64,000 nt of DNA from Microbacterium sp. PM5 (lineage in GTDB: Bacteria; Actinomycetota; Actinomycetes; Actinomycetales; Microbacteriaceae). Both the position numbers and the translations under genes were made by a program. The notes beneath the pieces are model-generated. The model did not search any database and was not told the origin of the DNA. It saw only the letters and a list, made by a program, of their open reading frames with translations. Of this stretch, positions 34,556 through 44,978 are shown in pieces. Location of the stretch: the NCBI RefSeq assembly GCF_003293595.1, contig NZ_CP022162.1:1412248-1476247 (forward strand). The letters are read 5' to 3'. The stretch's first letter is position 1. Every line of letters begins with the position of its first letter.

Positions 34556-36525
34556 CTCTCTCCCTCGAACGCGCCCGCTCCCGTCGCCCCGTCACCTGGC
34601 TCACCCTGCTCGGGGTACTCCTGCTGCCCGTGCTGATCGGCGGCATCCTGCTCGCGGCGCTCTACAACCCCACCGAGCGTCTCGACAACGTCCGTGCCGC
34701 GATCGTCAACAACGACAAGCCGGTCACGATCAACGGGCAGACCGCGCCGTTGGGGCGCCAGCTCACCGCCGGCCTGGTGGAGGGCTCCCCCGATGTGCCC
34801 AGCAACCTCGACTGGGTGATCTCCAACACCGACGATGCGGCCACGGGCCTCGCCGACGGCAGCTATGACGCCGTGATCACGATTCCGGAGAACTTCTCCG
34901 CCGCGGCGACCTCGACCGCACCGGGCAAGACGCCCGAGAAGGCCACCATCCAGGTGCAGACCGCGCCGGACGGCCGCGTCGTCGACGCAGCGATCACCGC
35001 GACGATCACGCAGACGGCGGCATCCGTGTTCGGCAGCGCCGTCTCCGAGCAGTACCTGACGAATGTGCTCATGGGGTTCACGAACCTGCACGACCAGCTC
35101 GGCCAGGCCGCCAGCGGCGCCGACCAGCTCGCGAGCGGCGCGCAGCAGGCGGCCACCGGCGCCGCACAGCTGCCCGGCGGTGCCACCGCGCTCGCCTCGG
35201 GCGCGGGGCAGCTCGGCACCGGGGCGAGCGAGCTGTCGTCGGGGCTCGACAAGCTGACGACCGGCGCCAACGATTCCGCGGCGGGAGCCGGCCAGCTCGC
35301 CGATGGGCTGACACAGCTGTCCGCGCAGTTCACCTCCACGGATCCGAAAACTTTCGGCGGCACGGTGTCGACCACGGCGCAGTACGCGTCGGCGGCAGCG
35401 TCCGCGACCCAGAAGCTCGCGGGCACGTACCAGGAGCTGCTCGTCGCGAACCACTGCATCCCACCGCAGACGCCGACGACGCCGGAACAGGGTGCCGTCT
35501 GCGTCGCGCTGAGCTCATTGGCCGACGGTGTCACGCAATCGGCAACCAACGCGGGCTACGCGGCGGGGTACGCGAACGGCCTGAAGAACGAAGCCGTCCC
35601 CGAGACGGTCAAGGGAGTGAACCAGCTCGCCGGCGGTGCGCAGTCCTTGCAGTCCGGCCTCGGCCAGCTCGCGGGCGGCATCGGCCAGGCGGCCACCGGC
35701 GCCACCGGACTGTCCACGGGCGCCTCGCAGCTCGCCGACGGCGCCACGCAGGTCGCCGACGGTGCGAGCCAGCTCAGCACCGGCGTGAACCAGCTCGCCA
35801 CCGGGTCCAGCTCGCTGGCGCAGGGTCTGGACTCGGCGGTGTCGCAGATCCCGACGTACTCGCAGCAGCAGGCCGATGCGACCGCCAAGGTCGTGGCGAA
35901 CCCGGTGAGCGCGGACGGCATCGGCACCAACCTCTTCGGTGCATCCGCGATCCCGCTCCTGGCGATGCTCGCGCTGTGGTTCGGAGGCCTCGGGTCGTTC
36001 ATCGCGCTTCAGGCCGTGCCGCGGCACGCGCTGAGCTCGCGGCGGCCGTCGGTGCTCCTGGCGCTGCGCAGTCTCGCCCCGGCCGCCGGCATCGGAGCAG
36101 CCCAGGGTCTGCTCGTCGCGGGAGTCGCCCAGATCGCGGCGAACTACGACGCCGGCACCTGGTTCGCGTTCGCCGGCCTCGCCGTCGTCGCCGGTGTCTC
36201 GTTCGCGGCGGTCAACCAGGCGCTGGTCGCGGTCTTCGGGGGCGCCGGCCGCTGGATCTCGACGCTCGTCGGGGTGCTCGCGGTGGCGACCGGGATCGTC
36301 TCAACGATCCCCGGCGTGCTCGCCTCCATCGCGGGAGTCATGCCCACCGCCCCCGCCTACACCGCACTGCTGGCGGCGATCACTCCCGCCGGCGGCCTCG
36401 GTGCGGGACTCGCCGGCATGATCGCGTGGGCGGCACTGGCGTTCGTCGCCACGACGATCGCGGTGACCCGCCGCCGGACGGCGAACACCCGGGCGCTGCT
36501 CGCGGCATCCCCCGCCCTGGCCTGA
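34552..36525 (+). CDS. YhgE/Pip-family membrane protein
   Basis: The 657-residue protein has one N-terminal membrane helix, an external region of about 450 residues, and five or six helices at the C terminus. The external region holds many short Gly/Ala/Leu repeats of the type GASQLADGA and GANQLATG, predicted to form long helical bundles as in phage-infection protein Pip and YhgE. The start overlaps the MMPL stop (ATGA), so the two proteins are made together and probably work as one export or envelope complex under TetR control. Confidence 0.88.
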   Translation: MTLSLERARSRRPVTWLTLLGVLLLPVLIGGILLAALYNPTERLDNVRAAIVNNDKPVTINGQTAPLGRQLTAGLVEGSPDVPSNLDWVISNTDDAATGLADGSYDAVITIPENFSAAATSTAPGKTPEKATIQVQTAPDGRVVDAAITATITQTAASVFGSAVSEQYLTNVLMGFTNLHDQLGQAASGADQLASGAQQAATGAAQLPGGATALASGAGQLGTGASELSSGLDKLTTGANDSAAGAGQLADGLTQLSAQFTSTDPKTFGGTVSTTAQYASAAASATQKLAGTYQELLVANHCIPPQTPTTPEQGAVCVALSSLADGVTQSATNAGYAAGYANGLKNEAVPETVKGVNQLAGGAQSLQSGLGQLAGGIGQAATGATGLSTGASQLADGATQVADGASQLSTGVNQLATGSSSLAQGLDSAVSQIPTYSQQQADATAKVVANPVSADGIGTNLFGASAIPLLAMLALWFGGLGSFIALQAVPRHALSSRRPSVLLALRSLAPAAGIGAAQGLLVAGVAQIAANYDAGTWFAFAGLAVVAGVSFAAVNQALVAVFGGAGRWISTLVGVLAVATGIVSTIPGVLASIAGVMPTAPAYTALLAAITPAGGLGAGLAGMIAWAALAFVATTIAVTRRRTANTRALLAASPALA

Positions 36526-36542
36526 CCCCGCCCCCGCGCCAC

Positions 36543-36586
36543 AAAACGGCTCGCGCTGCGACAACATCCGCAGCGCGAGCCGTTTT
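36543..36586. terminator. Bidirectional terminator hairpin between convergent genes
   Basis: A perfect 18-bp stem (AAAACGGCTCGCGCTGCG, 36543-36560, with its complement at 36569-36586) has an eight-base loop. It ends in four Ts on one strand and, by symmetry, four on the other. It lies just after the YhgE stop and before the ccsB stop. Confidence 0.85.
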
Positions 36587-36649
36587 CTGCAGCTCACACC
36601 GGCCCGGCGACCGTGCGGACGTCTCCGTCCGGGCGCCCGCGGCGCGGGC

Positions 36650-37726
36650 TCAGTTCAGGCCGCTGTAGACGTGCAGGCCCTTGAAGAACAGGTTCACGAT
36701 CGTGAAGTTGAACATCACCGCGGCGAAGCCGACGATGGACAGCCACGCCGAACGGGTGCCTCGCCAGCCGCGGGTCGCCCGCGCGTGGATGTAACCGGCG
36801 TAGAGCACCCAGATGACGAAGGTCCACACTTCCTTCGTGTCGAAGCCCCAGTAGCGTCCCCACGCGTCGTTGGCCCAGATCGATCCGGCGATGAGGGTGA
36901 AGGTCCAGAAGATGAAGCCGATGATCGTGAAGCGGTAGGCCAGCGCCTCCAGGACGTCGCCGGCCGGCAGCGTCCGCAGGAAGCGCAGGCCGCGGCGGCG
37001 CGGCGCGGCGGCGGCGGCCTCGTCCGATGCGGACAACGCCGCGATCGCCAGCCGCTCCCGGCGGGTCTGCATCAGCTGCAGCACCGACAGCGCGAAAGCG
37101 AGCGCGAACAGCGCCGTCGCGAGTGACGCCACGAACACGTGGATCACGAGCCACACGCTCTTCAGCGGATCCGAGAGGGGAACGACGGCGGTGTAGAACC
37201 AGATCACGGTGCCGCCGAGCAGCACGACGACGAGCCCGGTGATGAAGGTGCCGAGGAAGCGCAGGTCGTACTTGAACAGCACGACCAGGTAGACGGCGAC
37301 GATCAGCATCGTGCCGGTGAGGGCGAACTCGTACATGTTCGACCACGGCACGCGGCCCGAGGCGACGCCGCGCAGCACGTCGCCGGCGACGTGGAAGAGG
37401 AAGCCGAGCACCGTCAGCGACGTGCCGATGCGCGCCCACAGGTATCGCGTGCGACGAGCCAGCGGCGCCTCCAGCTCCGCCTTGGCCGCCTGCTGCTCGG
37501 CCCGCATCTCATCGAGAGACCCGCCGAGCGCGGTCGACCCGGATGCCGAGATGCCCGCGACCGCGCCGACCAGCTCGCGCTGCTTCGCGGCATCCTTCTG
37601 CTGAATGGCGATGTCGGAGCGGCGTCCGAGGTCGATCGCGTAGGCGATGAACGCGAGCGCGTAGATCGCGACCGCGGTCCAGACGAGGAGCCGGGAGATT
37701 TCGTCGAGAGGGAGGCCGTCGGGCAT
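36650..37726 (-). CDS. ccsB: Cytochrome c biogenesis protein CcsB (system II haem handling)
   Basis: The 358-residue membrane protein has about eight helices and the tryptophan-rich haem motif WGRYWGFDTKEVW near residue 298. With ResB it forms the system II synthase that exports haem and attaches it to apocytochromes outside the membrane. It is the last gene of the run ccdA-resB-ccsB, 39 bp after resB. A TAGACT box seven bases before the ATG may allow separate transcription. Confidence 0.93.
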   Translation of the reverse strand: MPDGLPLDEISRLLVWTAVAIYALAFIAYAIDLGRRSDIAIQQKDAAKQRELVGAVAGISASGSTALGGSLDEMRAEQQAAKAELEAPLARRTRYLWARIGTSLTVLGFLFHVAGDVLRGVASGRVPWSNMYEFALTGTMLIVAVYLVVLFKYDLRFLGTFITGLVVVLLGGTVIWFYTAVVPLSDPLKSVWLVIHVFVASLATALFALAFALSVLQLMQTRRERLAIAALSASDEAAAAAPRRRGLRFLRTLPAGDVLEALAYRFTIIGFIFWTFTLIAGSIWANDAWGRYWGFDTKEVWTFVIWVLYAGYIHARATRGWRGTRSAWLSIVGFAAVMFNFTIVNLFFKGLHVYSGLN

Positions 37727-37765
37727 GACGATCAGTCTACGTCGGCGTGCTGTGGCCCGGACCGG

Positions 37766-39532
37766 TCACGACCGGCCGGGGCCGCCGGCCCGACCCTCGG
37801 ATGCCGCGACCGCTTCGCCCGCCGACCCGGCCGTGCCCGCGGCATCCATGGCGGTGCCGTGGTCGCGGACGAGGTCGGCGACGGCGACCGCGATCGCGGG
37901 GTCCTCGCCGCGGGCGAGACCTGCGTACTCGAGGTGCACCACACCGTCACCCGGCGTGGCCTTCACCCACATGCGCCGGCGCGGGATGAACAGCGCCGCG
38001 AGCAGTCCCGTCAGGGCGACGATCGCGAAGCCGAGCACCCACGGCGCGCCGACGTCGCGGTGGATCGACAGGGACACGTAGCGCTTGACCTGTTCGCGTG
38101 CTCCGCTGGCGGTCGCGTCGTCGAACGTGATCGTGCCGAGACCGTTCGGCAGATCGACGGTCTGCCCCGGCGCCAGCTCGAGCGAGGGGACGTCGATCTT
38201 GCGGCCCGTCAGCTGCGTCATGCCGCTGACATCCAGCGCGTAGACGTTGCGGGGCGTGCCGTCGTCGATGCCGAGGTCGCCCGTGTACACGTCGAGGGTG
38301 AGCACGGGGTTCGCCAGCGACGGGTAGTACGACGTCAGCGCACCGGTGTCCATCTTGACCGCCGTCGGATAGAAGAAGCCGACGAGCCCGACCTGCTGCG
38401 ACAGCCCGTCGGGGACCTTGACGACCCCGAGCGAGGTCATCGTCGCGCCCTGCGGCAGGAACTCGACGTCTTCGTGCAGCACGACGTCGCCCGCGGGGTT
38501 TCGCACCGTGATGGTCGGCGCGTAGCCGTTGCCCATGAGGTAGACGCGGTCGCCGGCCATGTCGATGGGATGGTTGACCCGCACGGTCTGCTGCTGCGGG
38601 TCGTGTCCCGGCTCGCGGGTGGTGAGGTTCGCGGCGAAGTCCCCGGCCTGCCCCTGACCGGCCTGCCCGATGGGCACGTAATTCACGTCGAAGCTGTCGA
38701 GGGTGAGCGAATACGGCGGCAGCGCGTTCGTGTCGACGAAGCGACCGGGGTTGAACGAGGTGTAGCCGAGGCCGAGGGAGTTGACGAAGCTGTCGCCTTC
38801 GACGATGACGGTCTGGCCCGTATAGGTGAGCCCCCCGCCGACACCGACCGAGATGAGCACGCCGACGAGCGCGGCATGGAAGACGAGGTTGCCGGTCTCA
38901 CGGGCGTAGCCGCGTTCGGCCGACACGGATGCCGTCGCGGGCCGCTTCGCCGTCGCGGCGGTGTCGTAGCGCTCGACGCGGTAGCCGGCTTTGCGCAGCT
39001 GGGCCTGGGCGAGCTCGACCGCGGCGACGGCGGCCGCCTCGGCATCCTGCCCCGGGGCGACGATGCGCTCCGCCTCGGCGTGATCGTCGAGTCGCGACAG
39101 GCGCGCAGGCGTGCGCGGCGGGCGGGCACGCAGCGCGTTGAAGTGGTGCTTGGTGCGCGGGATCACGCAGCCGATCAGCGAGATGAACAGCAGGATGTAG
39201 ATCGCCGAGAACCACACCGACGAGTACACGTCGAACAGCTGCAGACCGTCGAGGATCGGGAACAGGCCCGGGTTGTCGGTCTTGTACTGCAGCACGCCGT
39301 TGGGGTCGGCGGTGCGCTGGGGCACGATCGAACCCGGAATCGCCGCGATCGCGAGCAGCAGCAGCAGCACGAGCGCCGTGCGCATGCTCGTCAGCTGCCG
39401 CCAGCCCCACCGCAGCCAGCCGATCACGCCCAGCTGCGGCTGGGCGATGGCGGCGGGCGTCGCGGCATCCGCGTGGTCGGCCGGACGCAGCGGATCGCTG
39501 GTGCCCGTGCCGTCAGAGCGGGAGTTCGACAC
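37766..39532 (-). CDS. resB: Cytochrome c biogenesis protein ResB
   Basis: The 588-residue protein has three N-terminal helices (residues about 45-200), a large external domain, and a last helix near residue 525, the ResB/Ccs1 layout. It partners CcsB in haem attachment. The Gly/Gln-rich stretch near residue 290 is external. Its GTG start overlaps the ccdA stop by 20 bp, so it is translated from the same transcript. Confidence 0.93.
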   Translation of the reverse strand: MSNSRSDGTGTSDPLRPADHADAATPAAIAQPQLGVIGWLRWGWRQLTSMRTALVLLLLLAIAAIPGSIVPQRTADPNGVLQYKTDNPGLFPILDGLQLFDVYSSVWFSAIYILLFISLIGCVIPRTKHHFNALRARPPRTPARLSRLDDHAEAERIVAPGQDAEAAAVAAVELAQAQLRKAGYRVERYDTAATAKRPATASVSAERGYARETGNLVFHAALVGVLISVGVGGGLTYTGQTVIVEGDSFVNSLGLGYTSFNPGRFVDTNALPPYSLTLDSFDVNYVPIGQAGQGQAGDFAANLTTREPGHDPQQQTVRVNHPIDMAGDRVYLMGNGYAPTITVRNPAGDVVLHEDVEFLPQGATMTSLGVVKVPDGLSQQVGLVGFFYPTAVKMDTGALTSYYPSLANPVLTLDVYTGDLGIDDGTPRNVYALDVSGMTQLTGRKIDVPSLELAPGQTVDLPNGLGTITFDDATASGAREQVKRYVSLSIHRDVGAPWVLGFAIVALTGLLAALFIPRRRMWVKATPGDGVVHLEYAGLARGEDPAIAVAVADLVRDHGTAMDAAGTAGSAGEAVAASEGRAGGPGRS

Positions 39533-40265
39533 CGCCGATCACCCCCGTGAGCTGCGACATCGCCGCGGTCCAGAGCCCGGTGACCATGAGCAGCCCGAGC
39601 ACGATCAGAAGCACGCCGCCGATGATGTTGACGGCGCGGATGTGGCGACGCAGGAACGCCACCGAGCGGGTCGCCCAGCCGAAGCCCACCGCGAGCAGCA
39701 GGAACGGGATGCCGAGTCCCAGCGAATACGCGACGGCGAGCAGCACCGCGCGGGTCGGGTCGGCCTGGGTGAGGGAGATCGAGAGGATCGCCGCGTAGGT
39801 CGGGCCGATGCACGGCGCCCAGCCGATGCCCATCGCCACGCCCAGCAGCGGCGCGCCGACCAGTCCCAGACCGCTGCGCACCTGCGGCTTCATCGTGCGC
39901 TGCGCGAAGCCGAACAGCCCGAGGAAGACGAGGCCCATGATGATCACGACGACGCCCAGCACGCGCGTGAGCACCTCGCCGTACTGGAGGAAGAAGCGGC
40001 CGAGGGTTCCGGCGAGCACCCCCATCGCGACGAAGACGACCGTGAACCCGGCGATGAACAGCACCACCCCCAGCAGCAACCGGCCGCGGCCGGTGCGCGT
40101 CGGACGACCGCTGCGGCTGCCGGCTCCCCCGGAGGCGCCGCCGAGGAACCCGAGGTAGCCGGGCACGAGCGGCAGCACGCACGGCGACAGGAACGACACG
40201 AGACCCGCGAGCATCGCGATGGGGATCGCGAGCCAGAGCGCGCCGCTGAAGACGACGTCGCTCAC
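39513..40265 (-). CDS. ccdA: Thiol-disulfide transporter CcdA
   Basis: The 250-residue protein has six helices and the conserved LAGLVSFLSPCVLPLVPGY motif near the N terminus and MGIGWAPCIGPTYAAIL in the middle, giving the two membrane cysteines that pass electrons outward. These reduce ResA-like thioredoxins and so apocytochrome c. GTG 40265 is chosen because it begins just before the first helix and overlaps the ResA-like stop (GTGA). Confidence 0.93.
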   Translation of the reverse strand: MSDVVFSGALWLAIPIAMLAGLVSFLSPCVLPLVPGYLGFLGGASGGAGSRSGRPTRTGRGRLLLGVVLFIAGFTVVFVAMGVLAGTLGRFFLQYGEVLTRVLGVVVIIMGLVFLGLFGFAQRTMKPQVRSGLGLVGAPLLGVAMGIGWAPCIGPTYAAILSISLTQADPTRAVLLAVAYSLGLGIPFLLLAVGFGWATRSVAFLRRHIRAVNIIGGVLLIVLGLLMVTGLWTAAMSQLTGVIGGVELPL

Positions 40266-40873
40266 GTGGTCTCCGCGACGACGTCGTTGATGATCGTCTT
40301 GAGGATCGACTCGCTCTCGACGCGGCCGATGAATCGCGCCGCGACGCGGCCCTGCCGATCGAGCACGAGGGTGATCGGCACGGACTGCAGCGGCGTCCAC
40401 GACGCGAACGCGAGCTTGAGGTCGGCGTCGTCCTTGGCGAGCAGCGACGGGTAGGTGATGTTGTACTTCTCGTCGAACGCCTTCGCGCCCTCGGGCCCGT
40501 CGTAGATGTTCACGCCGAGGAACTCGGCACCGGCCGGCTGTACCGCCTGGTAGGCGCTCTCGAGCGTCGGCGCCTCCGCGCGGCAGGGGCCGCAGTTGGC
40601 GTACCAGAAGTTGAGGACCAGCACCTTGTCGGCGTAGTCGGCGTTCGTCACCGTGGCCCCGTCGACCGCGGTGCCGCTGAACGAGACCGCACCGCCGCGG
40701 TCGCCGGGGGCGATCTCCTGCACACTGCCGTCGCCGGAGATGTAGCCCTTGCCGTCGCCCTGCTTGTACTGGTTCGCGAGGTCGTCATTCGCGCTGCTGC
40801 ATCCCGCCAAGCCCGCGCCGAGCGCCAGGGCGAGAAGGGATGCCGCCAGCCGCGCGGTCGTCCGATGCTTCAT
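40262..40873 (-). CDS. ResA/TlpA-like thioredoxin lipoprotein
   Basis: The 203-residue product has a signal peptide with lipobox LAGC (Cys near residue 25), so it is anchored outside. The thioredoxin fold shows NFWYANCGPCRAEAP (active CxxC near residue 93) and a cis-proline block SVPITLV near residue 165. It should reduce the CxxCH motif of apocytochrome c with electrons from CcdA. It sits between the phosphatase and ccdA with short overlaps on both sides. Confidence 0.92.
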   Translation of the reverse strand: MKHRTTARLAASLLALALGAGLAGCSSANDDLANQYKQGDGKGYISGDGSVQEIAPGDRGGAVSFSGTAVDGATVTNADYADKVLVLNFWYANCGPCRAEAPTLESAYQAVQPAGAEFLGVNIYDGPEGAKAFDEKYNITYPSLLAKDDADLKLAFASWTPLQSVPITLVLDRQGRVAARFIGRVESESILKTIINDVVAETT

Positions 40874-41499
40874 ACCGCTCCCACATCCACCGCGTGAGCC
40901 GTCGTGGCCGGCTCGACGTAGTCGACTTCGCGCCAGCGGCCGCCGGCGCGTTCGAAACTCGTGATGCTCGACAGGGCGCAGCGGCGCTTGCGCGGATCGT
41001 GACGCAGCGGCTGAGCGGCCACCGAGAGATGCGTGACCCAGATCGGCAGCTGATGGGAGACGATGACGACGTCGCCACCGTCGGCGTCGTTCCAGGCTTC
41101 GCTCATCGCGGCATCCATGCGGGCGACGACCTGCGCATACGGCTCACCCCAGCTGGGGATCTCGGGACGCGCGAGATACCGCCAGTTGAGGGGGTTGAGC
41201 ACCGCGCGCGTCATGCGCTTGCCCTCGAAGACGTTGGTCGGCTCGATGACGCGCTCGTCGATGATCGGGTCGAGCGCGAAGGCCTCGGCGAAAGGCTCGG
41301 CCGACTCCTGGGTGCGCTGCAGCGGCGAGGCGTAGAGGGCGCTCACCGGCCGGCCCGATCCCTGCACATAGGCGGCGGCGCTGCGAGCCATCTCACGCCC
41401 GGCGGCACTCAACCGGAAGTTCGGAAGTCGCCCATACAGCACCCGCCCGGGATTGTGGACCTCGCCGTGGCGCACGAGGTGGAGGCGGTCAGCGGGCAC
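40870..41499 (-). CDS. Histidine phosphatase family protein
   Basis: The 209-residue protein has the phosphoglycerate-mutase-type active site LVRHGEV near residue 8 and the second His block DVVIVSHQLPIW near residue 148. Substrate is unknown; such proteins hydrolyse small phosphates. The GTG at 41499 fits a leaderless TAGACT box. The stop overlaps the ResA-like start (ATGA), so this gene opens the cytochrome c maturation operon, but a role in that process is not evident. Confidence 0.88.
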   Translation of the reverse strand: MPADRLHLVRHGEVHNPGRVLYGRLPNFRLSAAGREMARSAAAYVQGSGRPVSALYASPLQRTQESAEPFAEAFALDPIIDERVIEPTNVFEGKRMTRAVLNPLNWRYLARPEIPSWGEPYAQVVARMDAAMSEAWNDADGGDVVIVSHQLPIWVTHLSVAAQPLRHDPRKRRCALSSITSFERAGGRWREVDYVEPATTAHAVDVGAV

Positions 41500-41505
41500 C
41501 CCGCC

Positions 41506-41511
41506 AGTCTA
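41506..41511 (-). promoter_or_regulatory. Leaderless -10 box for the phosphatase and cytochrome c operon
   Basis: Minus-strand TAGACT is six bases before the GTG at 41499. Confidence 0.6.
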
Positions 41512-41565
41512 CGCGGGGCACATCTGTGGCCGGGCTGAGAGCGGAACCGCCCCGGGGGCTCCGTG

Positions 41566-42222
41566 TCAGGCCGGGTCGCTGTCGGCCGACGCGCCGCGCA
41601 GCTGGCGCACGCGGTTCACGGTGAACCAGACGAGGGCCGTCGCCGCGACCGCGATCACCGCGTACTGCAGCACGCCCGCGTACTCCTCGACGATGTGCCA
41701 CTGATCGCCCAGCAGGTAGCCGGACAGGACGAAGACGGCGTTCCAGATGAACGATCCCGCCAAGGTCAGCAGGCCGAAGCGCCACAGCGGCATGCGCGTG
41801 ACGCCCGCAGGGATCGAGATGAGGCTCCGGAAGATCGGCAGCATGCGCCCGAAGAAGACGGCCTTGCCCCCGTGCCGCTGGAACCAGGCGACGGTGCGGT
41901 CGACGTCCTCGACCTTGAGCAGCGGCATCCGTCGCACAAGCGCGCGGAGGCGATCGATGCCGAGCCACGCGCCCAGAGCGTAGAGCGCGAAGGCGCCCGC
42001 GACCGAGCCGGCGGTGGTCCACGCCAGCGCCTCGAACAGCGAGAACGAGCCGCGGGCGGCGGCCAAGCCCGCCATCGGCAGGATGACCTCGCTGGGCAGC
42101 GGCGGGAACAGGTTCTCGAGCGCGATCGCCAGCCCTGCGCCCGGGGCGCCGATGAGGTTCATGAGGCCGACGACGGCATCGACGAGCGCGGTGAGCCAGG
42201 AGCCGTCGGATGCCATCGCCAT
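41566..42222 (-). CDS. DedA family membrane protein
   Basis: The 218-residue protein matches DedA: NLFPPLPSEVILPMAG near residue 37, then FFGRMLPIFRSLISIPAG near residue 125, and several helices. DedA proteins flip or carry lipids such as undecaprenyl phosphate and support membrane homeostasis. It is divergent from aspS. The ATG has TACCGT six bases upstream. Confidence 0.93.
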   Translation of the reverse strand: MAMASDGSWLTALVDAVVGLMNLIGAPGAGLAIALENLFPPLPSEVILPMAGLAAARGSFSLFEALAWTTAGSVAGAFALYALGAWLGIDRLRALVRRMPLLKVEDVDRTVAWFQRHGGKAVFFGRMLPIFRSLISIPAGVTRMPLWRFGLLTLAGSFIWNAVFVLSGYLLGDQWHIVEEYAGVLQYAVIAVAATALVWFTVNRVRQLRGASADSDPA

Positions 42223-42228
42223 AGCTCG

Positions 42229-42234
42229 ACGGTA
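42229..42234 (-). promoter_or_regulatory. Leaderless -10 box for the DedA gene
   Basis: Minus-strand TACCGT is six bases before the ATG at 42222. Confidence 0.6.
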
Positions 42235-42299
42235 GCGAGCAGTGGTGACCGTTGCCTGGACGGATGCCGGGTGCGGGGCTCCGCGTAGACTGGTGCCTC

Positions 42300-43640
<1,341 letters not shown>

Positions 43641-43718
43641 CCGGGAGTTCGAGCCGGAGTTGCTTCGTACCCGGGGGCCGCGCCTAGCCTGGATGCTCCC
43701 CCGCCGAAGGAGACCTCC

Positions 43719-44909
43719 ATGTGGGACAACTGGCTCGAACTCGCCATCGCGGTGGCCATCGCGGTGGTCGCGGCGTTGCTGTTCACCGTCGCGACCACGC
43801 TGATCGTTCGCCTCATGGCGCGGCGCGCCGACTGGCCGACGCGCCTCATCCGTCACGGGCGGCGACCGTTCCGTGTGCTCATCCTGGTGTTCGCACTGTG
43901 GATCGCGGTCGCAGTGGTCGTTCCGGGAGACGCCCCGTGGATGCCGCTGCTCAGCCAGCTGTTCACGATCGCCGCAATCCTCGCCAGCGCCTGGCTGCTC
44001 GCCGGACTGGTCGCCTTCGCCGGCGACCTGGCGCTGGGCCGCTACCGCATCGACGTCCCGAACAACCGGGTCGCCCGCCGGATCAGAACCCAGGTGCTCA
44101 TCCTTCGCCGGCTGGCGATCGCGTTGATCGTCATCATCGCGATCGGTGCGATGCTCCTCACCTTCCCCGCCGTCCGCACCGTCGGGGCGAGCCTGCTCGC
44201 CTCGGCCGGCATCGCGTCCGTCGTCGCGGGCCTGGCCGCGCAGTCGGTGCTGGCCAACATCTTCGCCGGCGTGCAGCTCGTCTTCAGCGACGCCCTGCGC
44301 GTGGACGACGTCGTCGTGGTGGAGGGCGAGTGGGGTCGGATCGGGGAGATCACGCTCAGCTACGTCGTCGTCGACATCTGGGACGACCGCCGCCTCGTCC
44401 TGCCCTGCACGTACTTCACCACCAAGCCATTCCAGAACTGGACGCGCACCGGCAGCGAACTGCTCGGCTCGGTCGAGCTCGACCTCGACTGGCGCGTATC
44501 GCCGGGGCGCATGCGCGAGGAACTCGCGCGGGTTCTCGAGCAGACCCCGCTGTGGGACCGGCGCGCGTCTGTTCTGCAGGTCACCGACGCCACGAACGGA
44601 TTCATTCGCGTGCGCGTTCTCGTCACGGCGGTTGACGCGCCGACGCTGTTCGACCTTCGCTGCTACGTGCGCGAGCACCTCGTCGACTGGGTGCACCGTG
44701 AGACGCCAGGGGCTCTCCCCGTGCAGCGCGTGCTGATCGAGGATGCCGAGACGCCGCCTGCCGCATCGGTACACGACGACGCCGCCGTCGACACGGGATC
44801 GACCGGACTGTTCACCGGCTCCCCCGAGGCGGAGGAGCGCGCCCGGGCGTTCACGCAGGCGATCCCCATCGTCTCCGGCACCGGCGACGATTCCGAGCAC
44901 CCTGGGTGA
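43719..44909 (+). CDS. MscS-type mechanosensitive channel protein
   Basis: The 396-residue protein has about four helices, then the MscS pore helix and beta domain: GIASVVAGLAAQSVLANIF near residue 165, followed by GEWGRIGEITLSYVVVDIWD. The tail beyond residue 340 is low-complexity. Such channels release solutes on hypo-osmotic shock. AAGGAG precedes the ATG, and a TAGCCT box lies 29 bp upstream, so this gene has a normal leader. Confidence 0.9.
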   Translation: MWDNWLELAIAVAIAVVAALLFTVATTLIVRLMARRADWPTRLIRHGRRPFRVLILVFALWIAVAVVVPGDAPWMPLLSQLFTIAAILASAWLLAGLVAFAGDLALGRYRIDVPNNRVARRIRTQVLILRRLAIALIVIIAIGAMLLTFPAVRTVGASLLASAGIASVVAGLAAQSVLANIFAGVQLVFSDALRVDDVVVVEGEWGRIGEITLSYVVVDIWDDRRLVLPCTYFTTKPFQNWTRTGSELLGSVELDLDWRVSPGRMREELARVLEQTPLWDRRASVLQVTDATNGFIRVRVLVTAVDAPTLFDLRCYVREHLVDWVHRETPGALPVQRVLIEDAETPPAASVHDDAAVDTGSTGLFTGSPEAEERARAFTQAIPIVSGTGDDSEHPG

Positions 44910-44966
44910 CGATCGTCGACAGCGCGCCGCGGGTGTCGCATGCCGCGCGACGGATGCGGCAGGGCG

Positions 44967-44972
44967 TAGCCT
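44967..44972 (+). promoter_or_regulatory. Leaderless -10 box for the acyl-CoA synthetase
   Basis: TAGCCT is six bases before the GTG at 44979. Confidence 0.6.
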
Positions 44973-44978
44973 GACGGA